A stretch of 12,940 nt of DNA from Calditrichaceae bacterium (GCA_024763405.1 JANTFQ010000033.1:1-12940); one strand, 5' to 3'; shown: positions 1 to 5,854, numbered from the stretch's first letter. Notes: generated from the sequence alone by a model not told the origin. Translations and numbers: made by a program.

Positions 1-698
1 GTTACATGGTCTTCTACATACAACCAGTCACGAATGTTTTCCCCTTTGCCGTAAACGGGAATCGCTTCCCCCTTCAGGGCTTTTAAAATAACCACCGGAA
101 TCAGCTTTTCCGGAAACTGGTAGGGACCGTAATTATTGGAACAATTGGTGATAACCGTGGGCAAATTATAGGTATGATACCAGGCCCGCACGAGATGATC
201 CGAAGATGCTTTGGAAGCCGAATAAGGGGAATTGGGTTTATAAGCGGTTTCCTCTGAAAAATAGCCGCTGCTGCCGAGGGAGCCAAATACCTCATCAGTG
301 GAGATATGTAAAAAGCGGAAAGTTTCTTTTTGGGAACTCTTTAAATTATGCCAGTACGTGCGCGCTGCTTCTAACAGTGTAAAGGTGCCCAGAATATTGG
401 TATTTAGAAATTCCGCCGGGCCGTCGATGGAACGATCCACGTGGGATTCCGCCGCGAGATGCATCACATAATCCGGCTGGTATTTTTTAAAAAGCTCAGA
501 AATCTCCTGCGCTTCACAAATATCCGCCTGTTCGAATGAATAACGTTCATGCTCCGCCACATCTGTGAGAGAGTCTAAATTACCGGAATAGGTCAGCTTA
601 TCCACATTCAGTACTTTATAGGCGGTATGCTGAATCAGATAGCGCACCAAATTGGAGCCGATAAACCCGGCCCCACCGGTTACAATAATAGTTTTCAT
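1..698 (-). CDS. rfbB/rmlB: dTDP-glucose 4,6-dehydratase, 3'-truncated by window edge
   Basis: Converts dTDP-glucose to dTDP-4-keto-6-deoxyglucose, the second step of dTDP-rhamnose and other dTDP-deoxyhexose pathways; cytoplasmic. The reading frame is open from the ATG at 698-696 to base 1, giving 232 complete codons of a family usually about 330-350 residues long, so the C-terminal third lies outside. It begins MKTIIVTGGAGFIGSN, the NAD-binding glycine-rich loop of extended short-chain dehydrogenases. It also carries HLAAESHVDRS, the catalytic HISTDEVFGSLG segment (Thr-Asp-Glu), YSASKASSDH with the Tyr-x-x-x-Lys pair, and NCSNNYGPYQFPEKLIP, all diagnostic of RmlB. The start fits the family N-terminus; no strong Shine-Dalgarno sequence is visible. 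It follows the 2-epimerase gene after a 133-nt repeat-containing spacer. The RmlB assignment is firm; rmlA, rmlC and rmlD are not visible, so the end sugar is unknown. Confidence 0.95.
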   Translation of the reverse strand, partial: MKTIIVTGGAGFIGSNLVRYLIQHTAYKVLNVDKLTYSGNLDSLTDVAEHERYSFEQADICEAQEISELFKKYQPDYVMHLAAESHVDRSIDGPAEFLNTNILGTFTLLEAARTYWHNLKSSQKETFRFLHISTDEVFGSLGSSGYFSEETAYKPNSPYSASKASSDHLVRAWYHTYNLPTVITNCSNNYGPYQFPEKLIPVVILKALKGEAIPVYGKGENIRDWLYVEDHV

Positions 699-722
699 AA
701 GGATAATTTCTTGTGGTTAAGA

Positions 723-750
723 GCCAAGGGCCAATTGCCAATTGCCAAGG
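723..750. repeat. Four-unit heptamer tandem repeat
   Basis: Plus-strand units are GCCAAGG, GCCAATT, GCCAATT and GCCAAGG, in exact 7-nt phase, in the spacer between the epimerase and rmlB. Two further loosely related heptamers (GTAGAGG, GCTTATT) may follow to 764. It resembles the heptanucleotide short tandem repeats known from heterocystous cyanobacteria only in unit length; the sequence family is otherwise not assigned. Confidence 0.7.
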
Positions 751-790
751 GTAGAGGGCTTATTTCAAGGTTTATAGTTCCCCATAACCT

Positions 791-822
791 AATAACACAA
801 TAACTCAATAACTCAATAACTA
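791..822. repeat. Four-unit octamer tandem repeat
   Basis: Plus-strand units AATAACAC, AATAACTC, AATAACTC and AATAACTA lie in exact 8-nt phase, 10 nt beyond the epimerase stop codon. A degenerate fifth unit, CATAACCT, sits at 783-790. It shares the spacer with the heptamer repeat at 723-750. The spacer 699-831 holds no gene. Confidence 0.7.
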
Positions 823-831
823 AGATCCAAA

Positions 832-1929
832 CTAAAGCTTCTCATCTAAAATTTCTACAATCCGTTCGGCTGTTTTGCCATCCCAGTATTTGGGTATCTC
901 GCCCTTTTTCCAGTCGCCGCTTAAAATTTTCTTCGATTGTGAAATCAGCAGCTCCGTGTCCGTCCCGATTATTTCATTGGTGCCAATCTGTACAGTAATG
1001 GGGCGCTCGGTATTTTCACGCACGGTCAGGCAGGGTTTTCCAAGATACGTGGTTTCTTCCTGCAGGCCGCCGGAATCGGTAATTACAAATTTTGCCTTTT
1101 TTTCCAGCTGGATAAAATCTAAGTAACCCAGCGGCGGCAGCAGTTTTAAATTATGCATCGATTTAGCCATTTGCAGCAGGCCAAATTTTTCCAGATTCTT
1201 TTCCGCCCGTGGATGGATGGGAAAGATAATCGTAATGTCTTTGGAGATGGCTTCGAAAGCATGCATAATTTTAGTAAAATTCTCTTTATCATCCACATTA
1301 GAGGGCCGGTGCATGGTAATCAAAACAAAATCATCGCCATTCAGATTCTGCTCCGTCATTATGGTCGATTGCTCGGCCTTCTCCATAAAATTAATCAGCG
1401 AATCGATCATTACGTTACCCACATAATGCATTTTATTGGGGTCAACACCTTCATTCTTTAAATTTATTTCCCCGTTAATTTCCGAGACAAACAAAAAATC
1501 CGAAATGGCGTCCGTAGCCAGACGGTTAATCTCTTCGGGCATTTCACGGTCAAAACTGCGCAGACCCGCTTCTACATGGGCTACCGGAATCCATAGTTTT
1601 TTAGCGGTAATACTGCAGGCCATGGTAGAATTTACATCGCCGACCACCAGCACCAAATCCGGCTTGTATTTAAGGCAAACTTTTTCAAATTCAACCATCA
1701 CCCTGGCGGTTTGCTCCGCATGACTGCCGGAACCAACGCCGAGGAACTCATCCGGCTTGGGCATTCCCAAATCATCAAAAAAGAATTTACTCATCCGTTC
1801 ATCATAATGCTGCCCGGTGTGAATCAGAATGGGCTCAATATCATTATTCGATTTCTGCATCTCGCGGTGAATGGGAGCGATTTTCATAAAATTCGGCCGC
1901 GCACCAACGATATTCAATATTCGTTTCAT
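832..1929 (-). CDS. wecB: Non-hydrolysing UDP-GlcNAc 2-epimerase family (WecB/WbpI)
   Basis: Epimerises C2 of a UDP-GlcNAc-type sugar nucleotide through an elimination/re-addition mechanism in the cytoplasm. The 365 residues match the usual family length. Visible hallmarks are GARPNFMKIAPI (9-20), HTGQHYDERMS (37-47), GDVNST with Asp98, HVEAGLRSFDREMPEE with Glu120 and the acidic pair at 132-133, TMHRPSN with His207, and TDSGGLQEE (285-292). These correspond to the catalytic acids and histidine of E. coli WecB. The ATG overlaps the stop of the preceding 122-residue gene by four bases (ATGA, 1926-1929), implying translational coupling. Because WlbA- and WlbB-like genes lie just upstream, the natural substrate could be UDP-GlcNAc(3NAc)A (WbpI activity, giving the ManNAc3NAcA form) rather than plain UDP-GlcNAc; sequence inspection alone cannot separate these. 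Confidence 0.93.
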   Translation of the reverse strand: MKRILNIVGARPNFMKIAPIHREMQKSNNDIEPILIHTGQHYDERMSKFFFDDLGMPKPDEFLGVGSGSHAEQTARVMVEFEKVCLKYKPDLVLVVGDVNSTMACSITAKKLWIPVAHVEAGLRSFDREMPEEINRLATDAISDFLFVSEINGEINLKNEGVDPNKMHYVGNVMIDSLINFMEKAEQSTIMTEQNLNGDDFVLITMHRPSNVDDKENFTKIMHAFEAISKDITIIFPIHPRAEKNLEKFGLLQMAKSMHNLKLLPPLGYLDFIQLEKKAKFVITDSGGLQEETTYLGKPCLTVRENTERPITVQIGTNEIIGTDTELLISQSKKILSGDWKKGEIPKYWDGKTAERIVEILDEKL

Positions 1930-2294
1930 TTCTTTTCTTCCATTTCTTTTGCGGGATAAAGTAAACGGCTGGCCTCGGCAGATAGCCGAATCAAACCAAT
2001 GTACAGTGCCCAGTTCATCTGTTCGTCTTTTTTCGGATTAATATATTGCATAGCCAGCAGTTCTCTGAACCGGCGTAGTTCTCTTCCATGTCCGCGCCAT
2101 TTGGGGTCGGATGAGGTTAAATCGGTTAACTCGAAGGCCCGTTCGTAACAAAGATTTACAGCGTTTATTTTTCCGCTGCGAATAAAATTTTTAGCACGAT
2201 GTAATTCGTTGGCAATCATCAGGATTTGCTGACCCTTCGAATGGGTTGACCATTTTTCTAATGTTAAATTTTTATGAAGGATTAACGGATACAT
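1926..2294 (-). CDS. Conserved helical hypothetical protein, partner of DUF5674 gene
   Basis: A 122-residue soluble protein with no signal peptide or membrane segment and no named family that I can assign. It is rich in predicted helix, with a central pattern around residues 26-52 (IANELHRAKNFIRSGKINAV, then CYERAFELTDL), a DPKW motif near 63-66, and an RELRRFRELLAMQYI segment near 70-85. The pattern is familiar from unnamed hypothetical proteins in other uncultivated bacteria, but that is recollection, not a search result. It starts one base after the DUF5674 stop and its own stop overlaps the epimerase start by four bases, so the three are almost certainly co-translated. A two-gene accessory or toxin-antitoxin-like unit with DUF5674 is possible but unproven. 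I propose no function. Confidence 0.8.
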   Translation of the reverse strand: MYPLILHKNLTLEKWSTHSKGQQILMIANELHRAKNFIRSGKINAVNLCYERAFELTDLTSSDPKWRGHGRELRRFRELLAMQYINPKKDEQMNWALYIGLIRLSAEASRLLYPAKEMEEKK

Positions 2295-2295
2295 T

Positions 2296-2634
2296 TCACA
2301 AAATCAATCTATGAATAATAGTTTCCATTTGCTGACGAATATTTCCATCCTCTATATCCATTGCCCGGTTACCCTGCCCTGGCCGAATATTGATGAACGA
2401 AGTATATTCGATATCGTACGTTCCTTCACTATTTTCAAGGAGGTTAGCTCCCCACAAATCACGCTGCTGTGAACCTTGCTTTAGCATTTCTTCTTCTATG
2501 TCCGCATGCATTTCAGCATCCACCCCAATGAGCTGCTGTTCCAGATCCACAACAATTTTGAGGATGCCGCCAAGATCAACCAGCCTTTCATCCCAAATGG
2601 ATTGGAATGTTGTGGGTTTACTAATCAGTTTCAT
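2296..2634 (-). CDS. DUF5674 family protein
   Basis: A 112-residue soluble protein that I recognise as resembling DUF5674. The conserved core runs from KIVVDLEQQLIGVDAEMHAD (near 26-45) through EEEMLKQGSQQRDLWGANL to EYTSFINIRPGQGNR (near 76-90) and ends in a short helix. No catalytic function is established for the family. The invariant-looking acidic pairs, the QGS-x-x-x-x-LWG stretch and the INIRP-x-QGNR stretch are the best handles. It sits 92 nt after the acetyltransferase and one base before the 122-residue gene, as a compact pair inserted in a sugar pathway. The initiator ATG overlaps a perfect heptamer doublet (TGTGTTT twice on the plus strand, 2634-2647). The nearest GGAG is about 15 bases upstream, farther than an ideal ribosome-binding site, so the start is somewhat uncertain. 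Confidence 0.78.
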   Translation of the reverse strand: MKLISKPTTFQSIWDERLVDLGGILKIVVDLEQQLIGVDAEMHADIEEEMLKQGSQQRDLWGANLLENSEGTYDIEYTSFINIRPGQGNRAMDIEDGNIRQQMETIIHRLIL

Positions 2635-2690
2635 GTGTTTTGTGTTTCACTCCGGCGTTGCTTTTGGATGACTTAACTATTCAAAAACCC

Positions 2691-2725
2691 AACATTTATA
2701 ATTTAACATTTAAAATTGATAATTA
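2691..2725. repeat. Five-unit AT-rich heptamer array
   Basis: Plus-strand units AACATTT, ATAATTT, AACATTT, AAAATTG and ATAATTA run in 7-nt phase, ending one base before the acetyltransferase stop triplet at 2727. The AT richness makes chance phasing easier than for the other arrays. The 92-nt spacer holds no gene. Confidence 0.5.
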
Positions 2726-2726
2726 C

Positions 2727-3338
2727 TTAAGCAACCGGCTTGTCTTCTGGCCAATCCAAACAACTTAAAACACCGGGCTCTTTCTCTTTATACTTCCAGC
2801 CGCTTTTAGGACACACCGAAATTCCTTCTGCATCCGGCGCCGGTAATTTAGCCCCGTGGCGACTCATCCAGCCAATGCGTTTGGCCGGCACACCGGCCAT
2901 TAACGCATAATCCGGTACATCCTTAACCACCACCGCTCCGGCGGCAATAAAAGCAAAACGTCCCACATCATGGCCACAGACAATAGTGGCATTTGCGCCG
3001 ATAGAAGCGCCGTATTTGACGATTGTCTTTAAATAAAATTCCGTTCCCCGCTGCGGAAACTCCACCCGCGGTTCCGAAATATTGGTAAATACCATGGAAG
3101 GGCCGCAGAAGACATAATCTTCCAGTTCCACTCCTTCGTAAATGGAAACATTATTCTGCACCTTGCAAAAATTACCAATGGTTACATTGTTACCCACATT
3201 TACATTTTGGCCAAAGACACAATTTTTTCCAATCTTCGAACCGCTCTGAATATGCGAAAAATGCCAGACCTTCGTACCTTTGCCAATTTCAACATTATCG
3301 TCCACATAGGCCGATTCATGAATAAAATAATCAGACAT
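2727..3338 (-). CDS. wlbB: WlbB/WbpD-like N-acetyltransferase, left-handed beta-helix
   Basis: Likely acetylates the 3-amino group of UDP-2-acetamido-3-amino-2,3-dideoxy-glucuronate with acetyl-CoA, forming a UDP-diacetamido uronic acid. Residues 5 to about 150 are hexapeptide repeats (for example NVEIGKGTKVWHFSHI and GQNVNVGNNVTIGNFCKV), followed by KYGASIGANATIVCGHDVGRF and the acyltransferase closing segment AGVPAKRIGWMSRHG. The tail (about 160-203) has ISVCPKSGWKYKEKE and LSCLDW, the two-cysteine segment typical of the WlbB/WbpD group rather than of simple sugar acetyltransferases. Length 203 fits. Its Shine-Dalgarno AAGGT overlaps the HEPN stop codon and the genes are four bases apart, so it is coupled to the MNT-HEPN pair. 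The exact substrate is inferred from family and neighbours. Confidence 0.9.
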   Translation of the reverse strand: MSDYFIHESAYVDDNVEIGKGTKVWHFSHIQSGSKIGKNCVFGQNVNVGNNVTIGNFCKVQNNVSIYEGVELEDYVFCGPSMVFTNISEPRVEFPQRGTEFYLKTIVKYGASIGANATIVCGHDVGRFAFIAAGAVVVKDVPDYALMAGVPAKRIGWMSRHGAKLPAPDAEGISVCPKSGWKYKEKEPGVLSCLDWPEDKPVA

Positions 3339-3342
3339 ATTT

Positions 3343-3714
3343 TTACCTTATTTTTTTCAATAGTAATCTCAACAATCCAGCGTACTCATTTATAATGTTT
3401 TCATAGATTTTCTGTGCCTTGTTTTCGTCATAGGTATGCGTCGTTTCATTTCTGTCATCAACCATTAAAAGCAACTGTTCTGTCACCCTAACATCATAGA
3501 AGTTAAGCACCAGTCCTTCGCGGAAACACTTTTTCGGCGAATTACACACAATTCCATGTACCTGTAATAAAAATGTCCGTAATGCTTTCCAGCCCAATTC
3601 AAAAGTAAATTCAAATCTTTGAATGGTAGCGTCACGAACTATTTCCGTTTCTTCTAAAGATGTAGCCTCTTCTAATTTTAGAAGCGCTTTTTCAAAGCTT
3701 TCAGCGGTTACCAT
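3343..3714 (-). CDS. hepT: HEPN-domain toxin-like protein (HI0074/HepT type)
   Basis: A 123-residue all-helical HEPN protein of the family long annotated as nucleotidyltransferase substrate-binding protein (HI0074). Key segments are IQRFEFTFELGWKALRTFL (31-49), SPKKCFREGL (59-68) and DDRNETTHTYDE (86-97). The latter contains R88-x4-H93-x-Y95, the RX4HXY motif of active HepT RNases whose tyrosine is AMPylated by MntA. All motif residues are intact, so this is probably a functional RNase toxin-type protein neutralised by the upstream transferase. Its ATG overlaps the MNT stop by seven bases (3708-3714), a typical arrangement for this pair. It sits between WlbA- and WlbB-type genes, an unusual place for a toxin-antitoxin module. 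Base composition looks more AT-rich than the flanking sugar genes, by eye. Confidence 0.88.
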   Translation of the reverse strand: MVTAESFEKALLKLEEATSLEETEIVRDATIQRFEFTFELGWKALRTFLLQVHGIVCNSPKKCFREGLVLNFYDVRVTEQLLLMVDDRNETTHTYDENKAQKIYENIINEYAGLLRLLLKKIR

Positions 3715-3995
3715 TTAATTCCATCCTTATCTATAATAGCCTGCAGTTTTGAAGATACAACCGCATAATCCACAACGTCTATTTTGTAAGGAATATTTGA
3801 ATCTTCCATTTTCTCACGAATCTGACTCAGTTTATTTTGGGGAATCAGTTGAGCGGACTTTAAAGCGATATCATAATCAGAAGAGGGATGCGCCTTCCCG
3901 GTTGCCCTTGAACCATACAGAATAATTTCTAAAGGCTGGCTATTTAAAACACTTTGAATAATTGTTATAATTTGATGTTCATACACTTGTAGCAT
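3708..3995 (-). CDS. mntA: Minimal nucleotidyltransferase (MntA-like antitoxin)
   Basis: A 95-residue MNT-fold protein expected to transfer AMP to the partner HEPN protein and silence it. The active-site signature ILYGSRATGKAHPSSDYDI places Gly28-Ser29, ten residues, then Asp40-x-Asp42 (GSX10DXD). A third acidic residue is offered by KIDVVDY, Asp73. All are intact, so catalysis is expected. Length is typical of the minimal family with little beyond the core. The ATG directly abuts the TAA of the WlbA-like gene (TAAATG), and the 3' end overlaps the HEPN gene by seven bases, so it is translated within the sugar operon rather than from its own visible promoter. The order transferase then HEPN is common for MNT-HEPN modules. 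Confidence 0.88.
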   Translation of the reverse strand: MLQVYEHQIITIIQSVLNSQPLEIILYGSRATGKAHPSSDYDIALKSAQLIPQNKLSQIREKMEDSNIPYKIDVVDYAVVSSKLQAIIDKDGIKW

Positions 3996-4946
3996 TTATC
4001 CTATCAAAGGATGAAATCGGTCGTTCTTTTGCTGCAGGGGCTGGCTGTGCCGGATGGTATGCACCAGCTCGATAGACGGACGGGCGTCGCTTAAACCAAA
4101 GCCCCTACCGGCCAGAATATTTTTATACACTTCGGTGTGCAAATCGGTAAATCCACCACTGAATTCAATTTCCTGCCCGTCTACTAAGATGGAACGAAAA
4201 GTGGGCTTACCTTCATCCACCGCCTGTTTGGGTAAATCGTTGCGGTCCACCGAAAGGAACCAGCGCACATTGGCATTTTCCAGTTCGATAAATCCGGCCA
4301 TCTTACTGGGATCGTTTAAATGTACTTCCGAGTGCTGCGGCTTTCCGAAAATCCACATCAGCATATCAAAAAAATGGATGCCGATATTGGTGGCCACACC
4401 GCCGGATTTTTCCATATTCCCTTTCCAGGAATACTGGTACCATTTACCCCGGCTGGTAATATAACTCAAATCAATATTGGCTTTTGTCTTTTGATTTTTA
4501 TCTTTTATCTTTTGTCTTAAATCGATAATTGCCTTGTGCATGCGAAGCTGCAGGATATTATAAATTTTATGTCCCGATTCCCGTTCAATATCTTCCAAAG
4601 CGTCAATATTCCAGGGATTCATCACCAGCGGTTTTTCACAAATGGCATCGGCGCCGGCGCGCAGCGCAAAACGCATATGCGCATCGTGCAGATAATTGGG
4701 CGAACAGATACTGACATACTGAATGCGCTGCCCATTATTTTCATGCCGCAGTTTTTCCACATGACGGTCGAAGCGCTCAAATTCCGTAAAAAAATCGACG
4801 TCATTAAAATAACGGTCTAAAATACCCACTGAATCCGATGGATCCATAGCAGCCACAAGATCATTATTTGTATCTTTGATTGCCTGCATGTGACGCGGAG
4901 CGATATATCCCGCCGCTCCAATCAGTGCAAAATTCTTTTTATCCAT
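3996..4946 (-). CDS. wlbA: WlbA-like UDP-GlcNAc-uronate 3-oxidase (Gfo/Idh/MocA)
   Basis: NAD-dependent sugar-nucleotide oxidoreductase, likely oxidising C3 of UDP-N-acetylglucosaminuronate ahead of transamination and WlbB acetylation. The 316 residues fit the family. Visible features are the Rossmann start FALIGAAGYIAPRHMQAI (6-23), CEKPLVMNPWNI (103-114, the EKP motif), ITSRGKWYQYSWKG (163-176), GGVATNIGIHFFDML (182-196, with His191 and Asp194), RWFLSVDRNDLP, and GFTDLHTEVYKNILAGRGFGL near the end, all in the WlbA/WbpB pattern. Residues 143-156, Lys-rich and low complexity, are encoded by six heptamers of the same family as the spacer repeat near the cysC gene. The start ATG lies 180 nt after cysC and follows a CCTAATT doublet (plus strand) and a promoter candidate. 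The partner aminotransferase is not in the window. Confidence 0.92.
   Translation of the reverse strand: MDKKNFALIGAAGYIAPRHMQAIKDTNNDLVAAMDPSDSVGILDRYFNDVDFFTEFERFDRHVEKLRHENNGQRIQYVSICSPNYLHDAHMRFALRAGADAICEKPLVMNPWNIDALEDIERESGHKIYNILQLRMHKAIIDLRQKIKDKNQKTKANIDLSYITSRGKWYQYSWKGNMEKSGGVATNIGIHFFDMLMWIFGKPQHSEVHLNDPSKMAGFIELENANVRWFLSVDRNDLPKQAVDEGKPTFRSILVDGQEIEFSGGFTDLHTEVYKNILAGRGFGLSDARPSIELVHTIRHSQPLQQKNDRFHPLIG
4479..4520. repeat. Heptamer array embedded in the wlbA coding sequence
   Basis: Six plus-strand units GGCTTTT, GTCTTTT, GATTTTT, ATCTTTT, ATCTTTT and GTCTTAA in exact 7-nt phase span 42 bases (14 codons, residues 143-156). The unit consensus matches the intergenic array at 5783-5852. 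Being 42 nt long it keeps the reading frame, and the frame used avoids stop codons. Confidence 0.75.
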
Positions 4947-4952
4947 ATTTTT

Positions 4953-4966
4953 CCTAATTCCTAATT
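4953..4966. repeat. CCTAATT heptamer doublet in wlbA leader
   Basis: Two perfect CCTAATT units on the plus strand (AATTAGG twice on the coding strand) immediately precede the wlbA start. The AGGAA so formed may serve as a weak ribosome-binding site. The 180-nt spacer 4947-5126 also holds an AT-only inverted repeat (TTTTATT/AATAAAA, 4999-5015) and the promoter candidate listed separately; no gene is seen. Confidence 0.45.
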
Positions 4967-5058
4967 TAAAAATATACAGCTCCGCCCCGTCAATTACATT
5001 TTATTAAAAATAAAACGCAGGAGCATACCTCAATAACTGCTTTATTTTACAAGGCTTT

Positions 5059-5086
5059 AATATAATAATTTCAGGGAAATAAACAA
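5059..5086 (-). promoter_or_regulatory. Promoter candidate upstream of wlbA, shared-motif copy 1
   Basis: On the minus strand TTGTTT (5086-5081), a 16-nt spacer and TATATT (5064-5059) resemble a sigma-70-type promoter. The 13-mer TTGTTTATTTCCC (5086-5074) is identical to one upstream of the UpxY-like gene, where the same 16-nt spacing to a TAAATT box holds. It would give a leader of roughly 100 nt. The hexamers are imperfect, so this is tentative. Confidence 0.35.
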
Positions 5087-5126
5087 GCCCGGATGGTGGT
5101 AGCACCAGGACTTTATGACGAGGATT

Positions 5127-5732
5127 TTATCTTTTATTCAAATACTCTATCACTTGTTCGGCACACGCTTCGACAGACGACCGTGCCGTATCTATAACAA
5201 TTTCGGCCTGCTGTGGCACTTCGTACGGAGAACTGACACCCGTAAAATCTTGTATCTCGCCTTTTTGGGCTTTTTTATACAATCCCTTCGGATCGCGGGA
5301 TGCGCAGGTTTCCACATCGGCTTTTACATAAATCTCAATAAAATGCTCCTTACCAGCCCGTTCCCGCGCAAACTGCCGCATTTTCCGGAAAGGAGAAATA
5401 AACGAGACCAGGGTAATCAGTCCGGCGTCTTTGAACAATACGGCTGTTTCTGCAATCCGCCGGATATTTTCATCACGGTCCTCCGCGCTGAATCCCAAAT
5501 CGGCATTTAATCCGTGACGCACATTATCGCCATCCAGCCGATACGTCAGTTTCCCTGCGGCGGTCAGCCTGCGCTCCACTTCCACGGCAATGGTGGATTT
5601 CCCGGAGCCGGACAAGCCGGTAAACCAGAGCACGACACCCTTTTGATTTAACAGAGCACAGCGGTCTTCGTAGGTTACCTGCCCGGAATGCCAGACGACA
5701 TTATCGGATTTTTTATTTTTAGCCACAATCAT
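5127..5732 (-). CDS. cysC: Adenylylsulfate (APS) kinase
   Basis: Phosphorylates APS at the 3' position with ATP to give PAPS, the universal sulfuryl donor; cytoplasmic. Counted from the ATG at 5732 it has 201 residues, the length of E. coli CysC. It shows NVVWHSGQVT, the P-loop GLSGSGKST (39-47), LDGDNVRHGLNADLGF (66-81), EDRDENIRRIAE, FISPFRKMRQFAR and RDPKGLYKKAQKGEIQDFTG. All canonical ATP- and APS-binding segments are intact, in contrast to the two other APS-kinase-like domains nearby. A TTG two codons upstream (5738) could also initiate, but ATG matches the family better; GGA of GTGGAC is the only weak Shine-Dalgarno. It follows cysN after 122 nt largely filled by a heptamer array. Without CysH nearby, its PAPS probably feeds sulfation or an unseen pathway. 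Confidence 0.95.
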   Translation of the reverse strand: MIVAKNKKSDNVVWHSGQVTYEDRCALLNQKGVVLWFTGLSGSGKSTIAVEVERRLTAAGKLTYRLDGDNVRHGLNADLGFSAEDRDENIRRIAETAVLFKDAGLITLVSFISPFRKMRQFARERAGKEHFIEIYVKADVETCASRDPKGLYKKAQKGEIQDFTGVSSPYEVPQQAEIVIDTARSSVEACAEQVIEYLNKR

Positions 5733-5782
5733 ACTCAATTGTCCACAGAAATAGGTAAATTAGCCAAACCCTTAAACGCTAC

Positions 5783-5852
5783 ATCTTGTATCTTTTGTCT
5801 TTTGTCTTACTACTTGTGTCTTGCATCTTGCGTCTTACTACGTGCTACTAAC
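5783..5852. repeat. Ten-unit degenerate heptamer array between cysN and cysC
   Basis: Plus-strand units are ATCTTGT, ATCTTTT, GTCTTTT, GTCTTAC, TACTTGT, GTCTTGC, ATCTTGC, GTCTTAC, TACGTGC and TACTAAC: exactly 70 nt with no slip in phase. The consensus is RTCTTNY on this strand and AAGAY-centred on the coding strand. It begins two bases past the cysN stop and takes up most of the spacer. The last two units are the most diverged. Confidence 0.8.
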
Positions 5853-5854
5853 AC

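Noticed and set aside
1463..1472. TTTATTTCCC, a partial match to the shared promoter-like 13-mer
   Set aside because: It is only ten bases, on the opposite strand, inside the epimerase coding sequence, so probably chance.
4054..4464. 136-codon open frame on the plus strand
   Set aside because: It lies entirely antisense to the well-supported wlbA-like gene and its translation shows no family features.
5733..5738. TTG initiation of cysC two codons upstream of the ATG
   Set aside because: The ATG at 5732 gives the usual family length and there is no better ribosome-binding site for the TTG; I kept the ATG but cannot exclude the TTG.
5783..5852. CRISPR array
   Set aside because: Units are 7 nt with no spacers between them; this is a simple tandem repeat.
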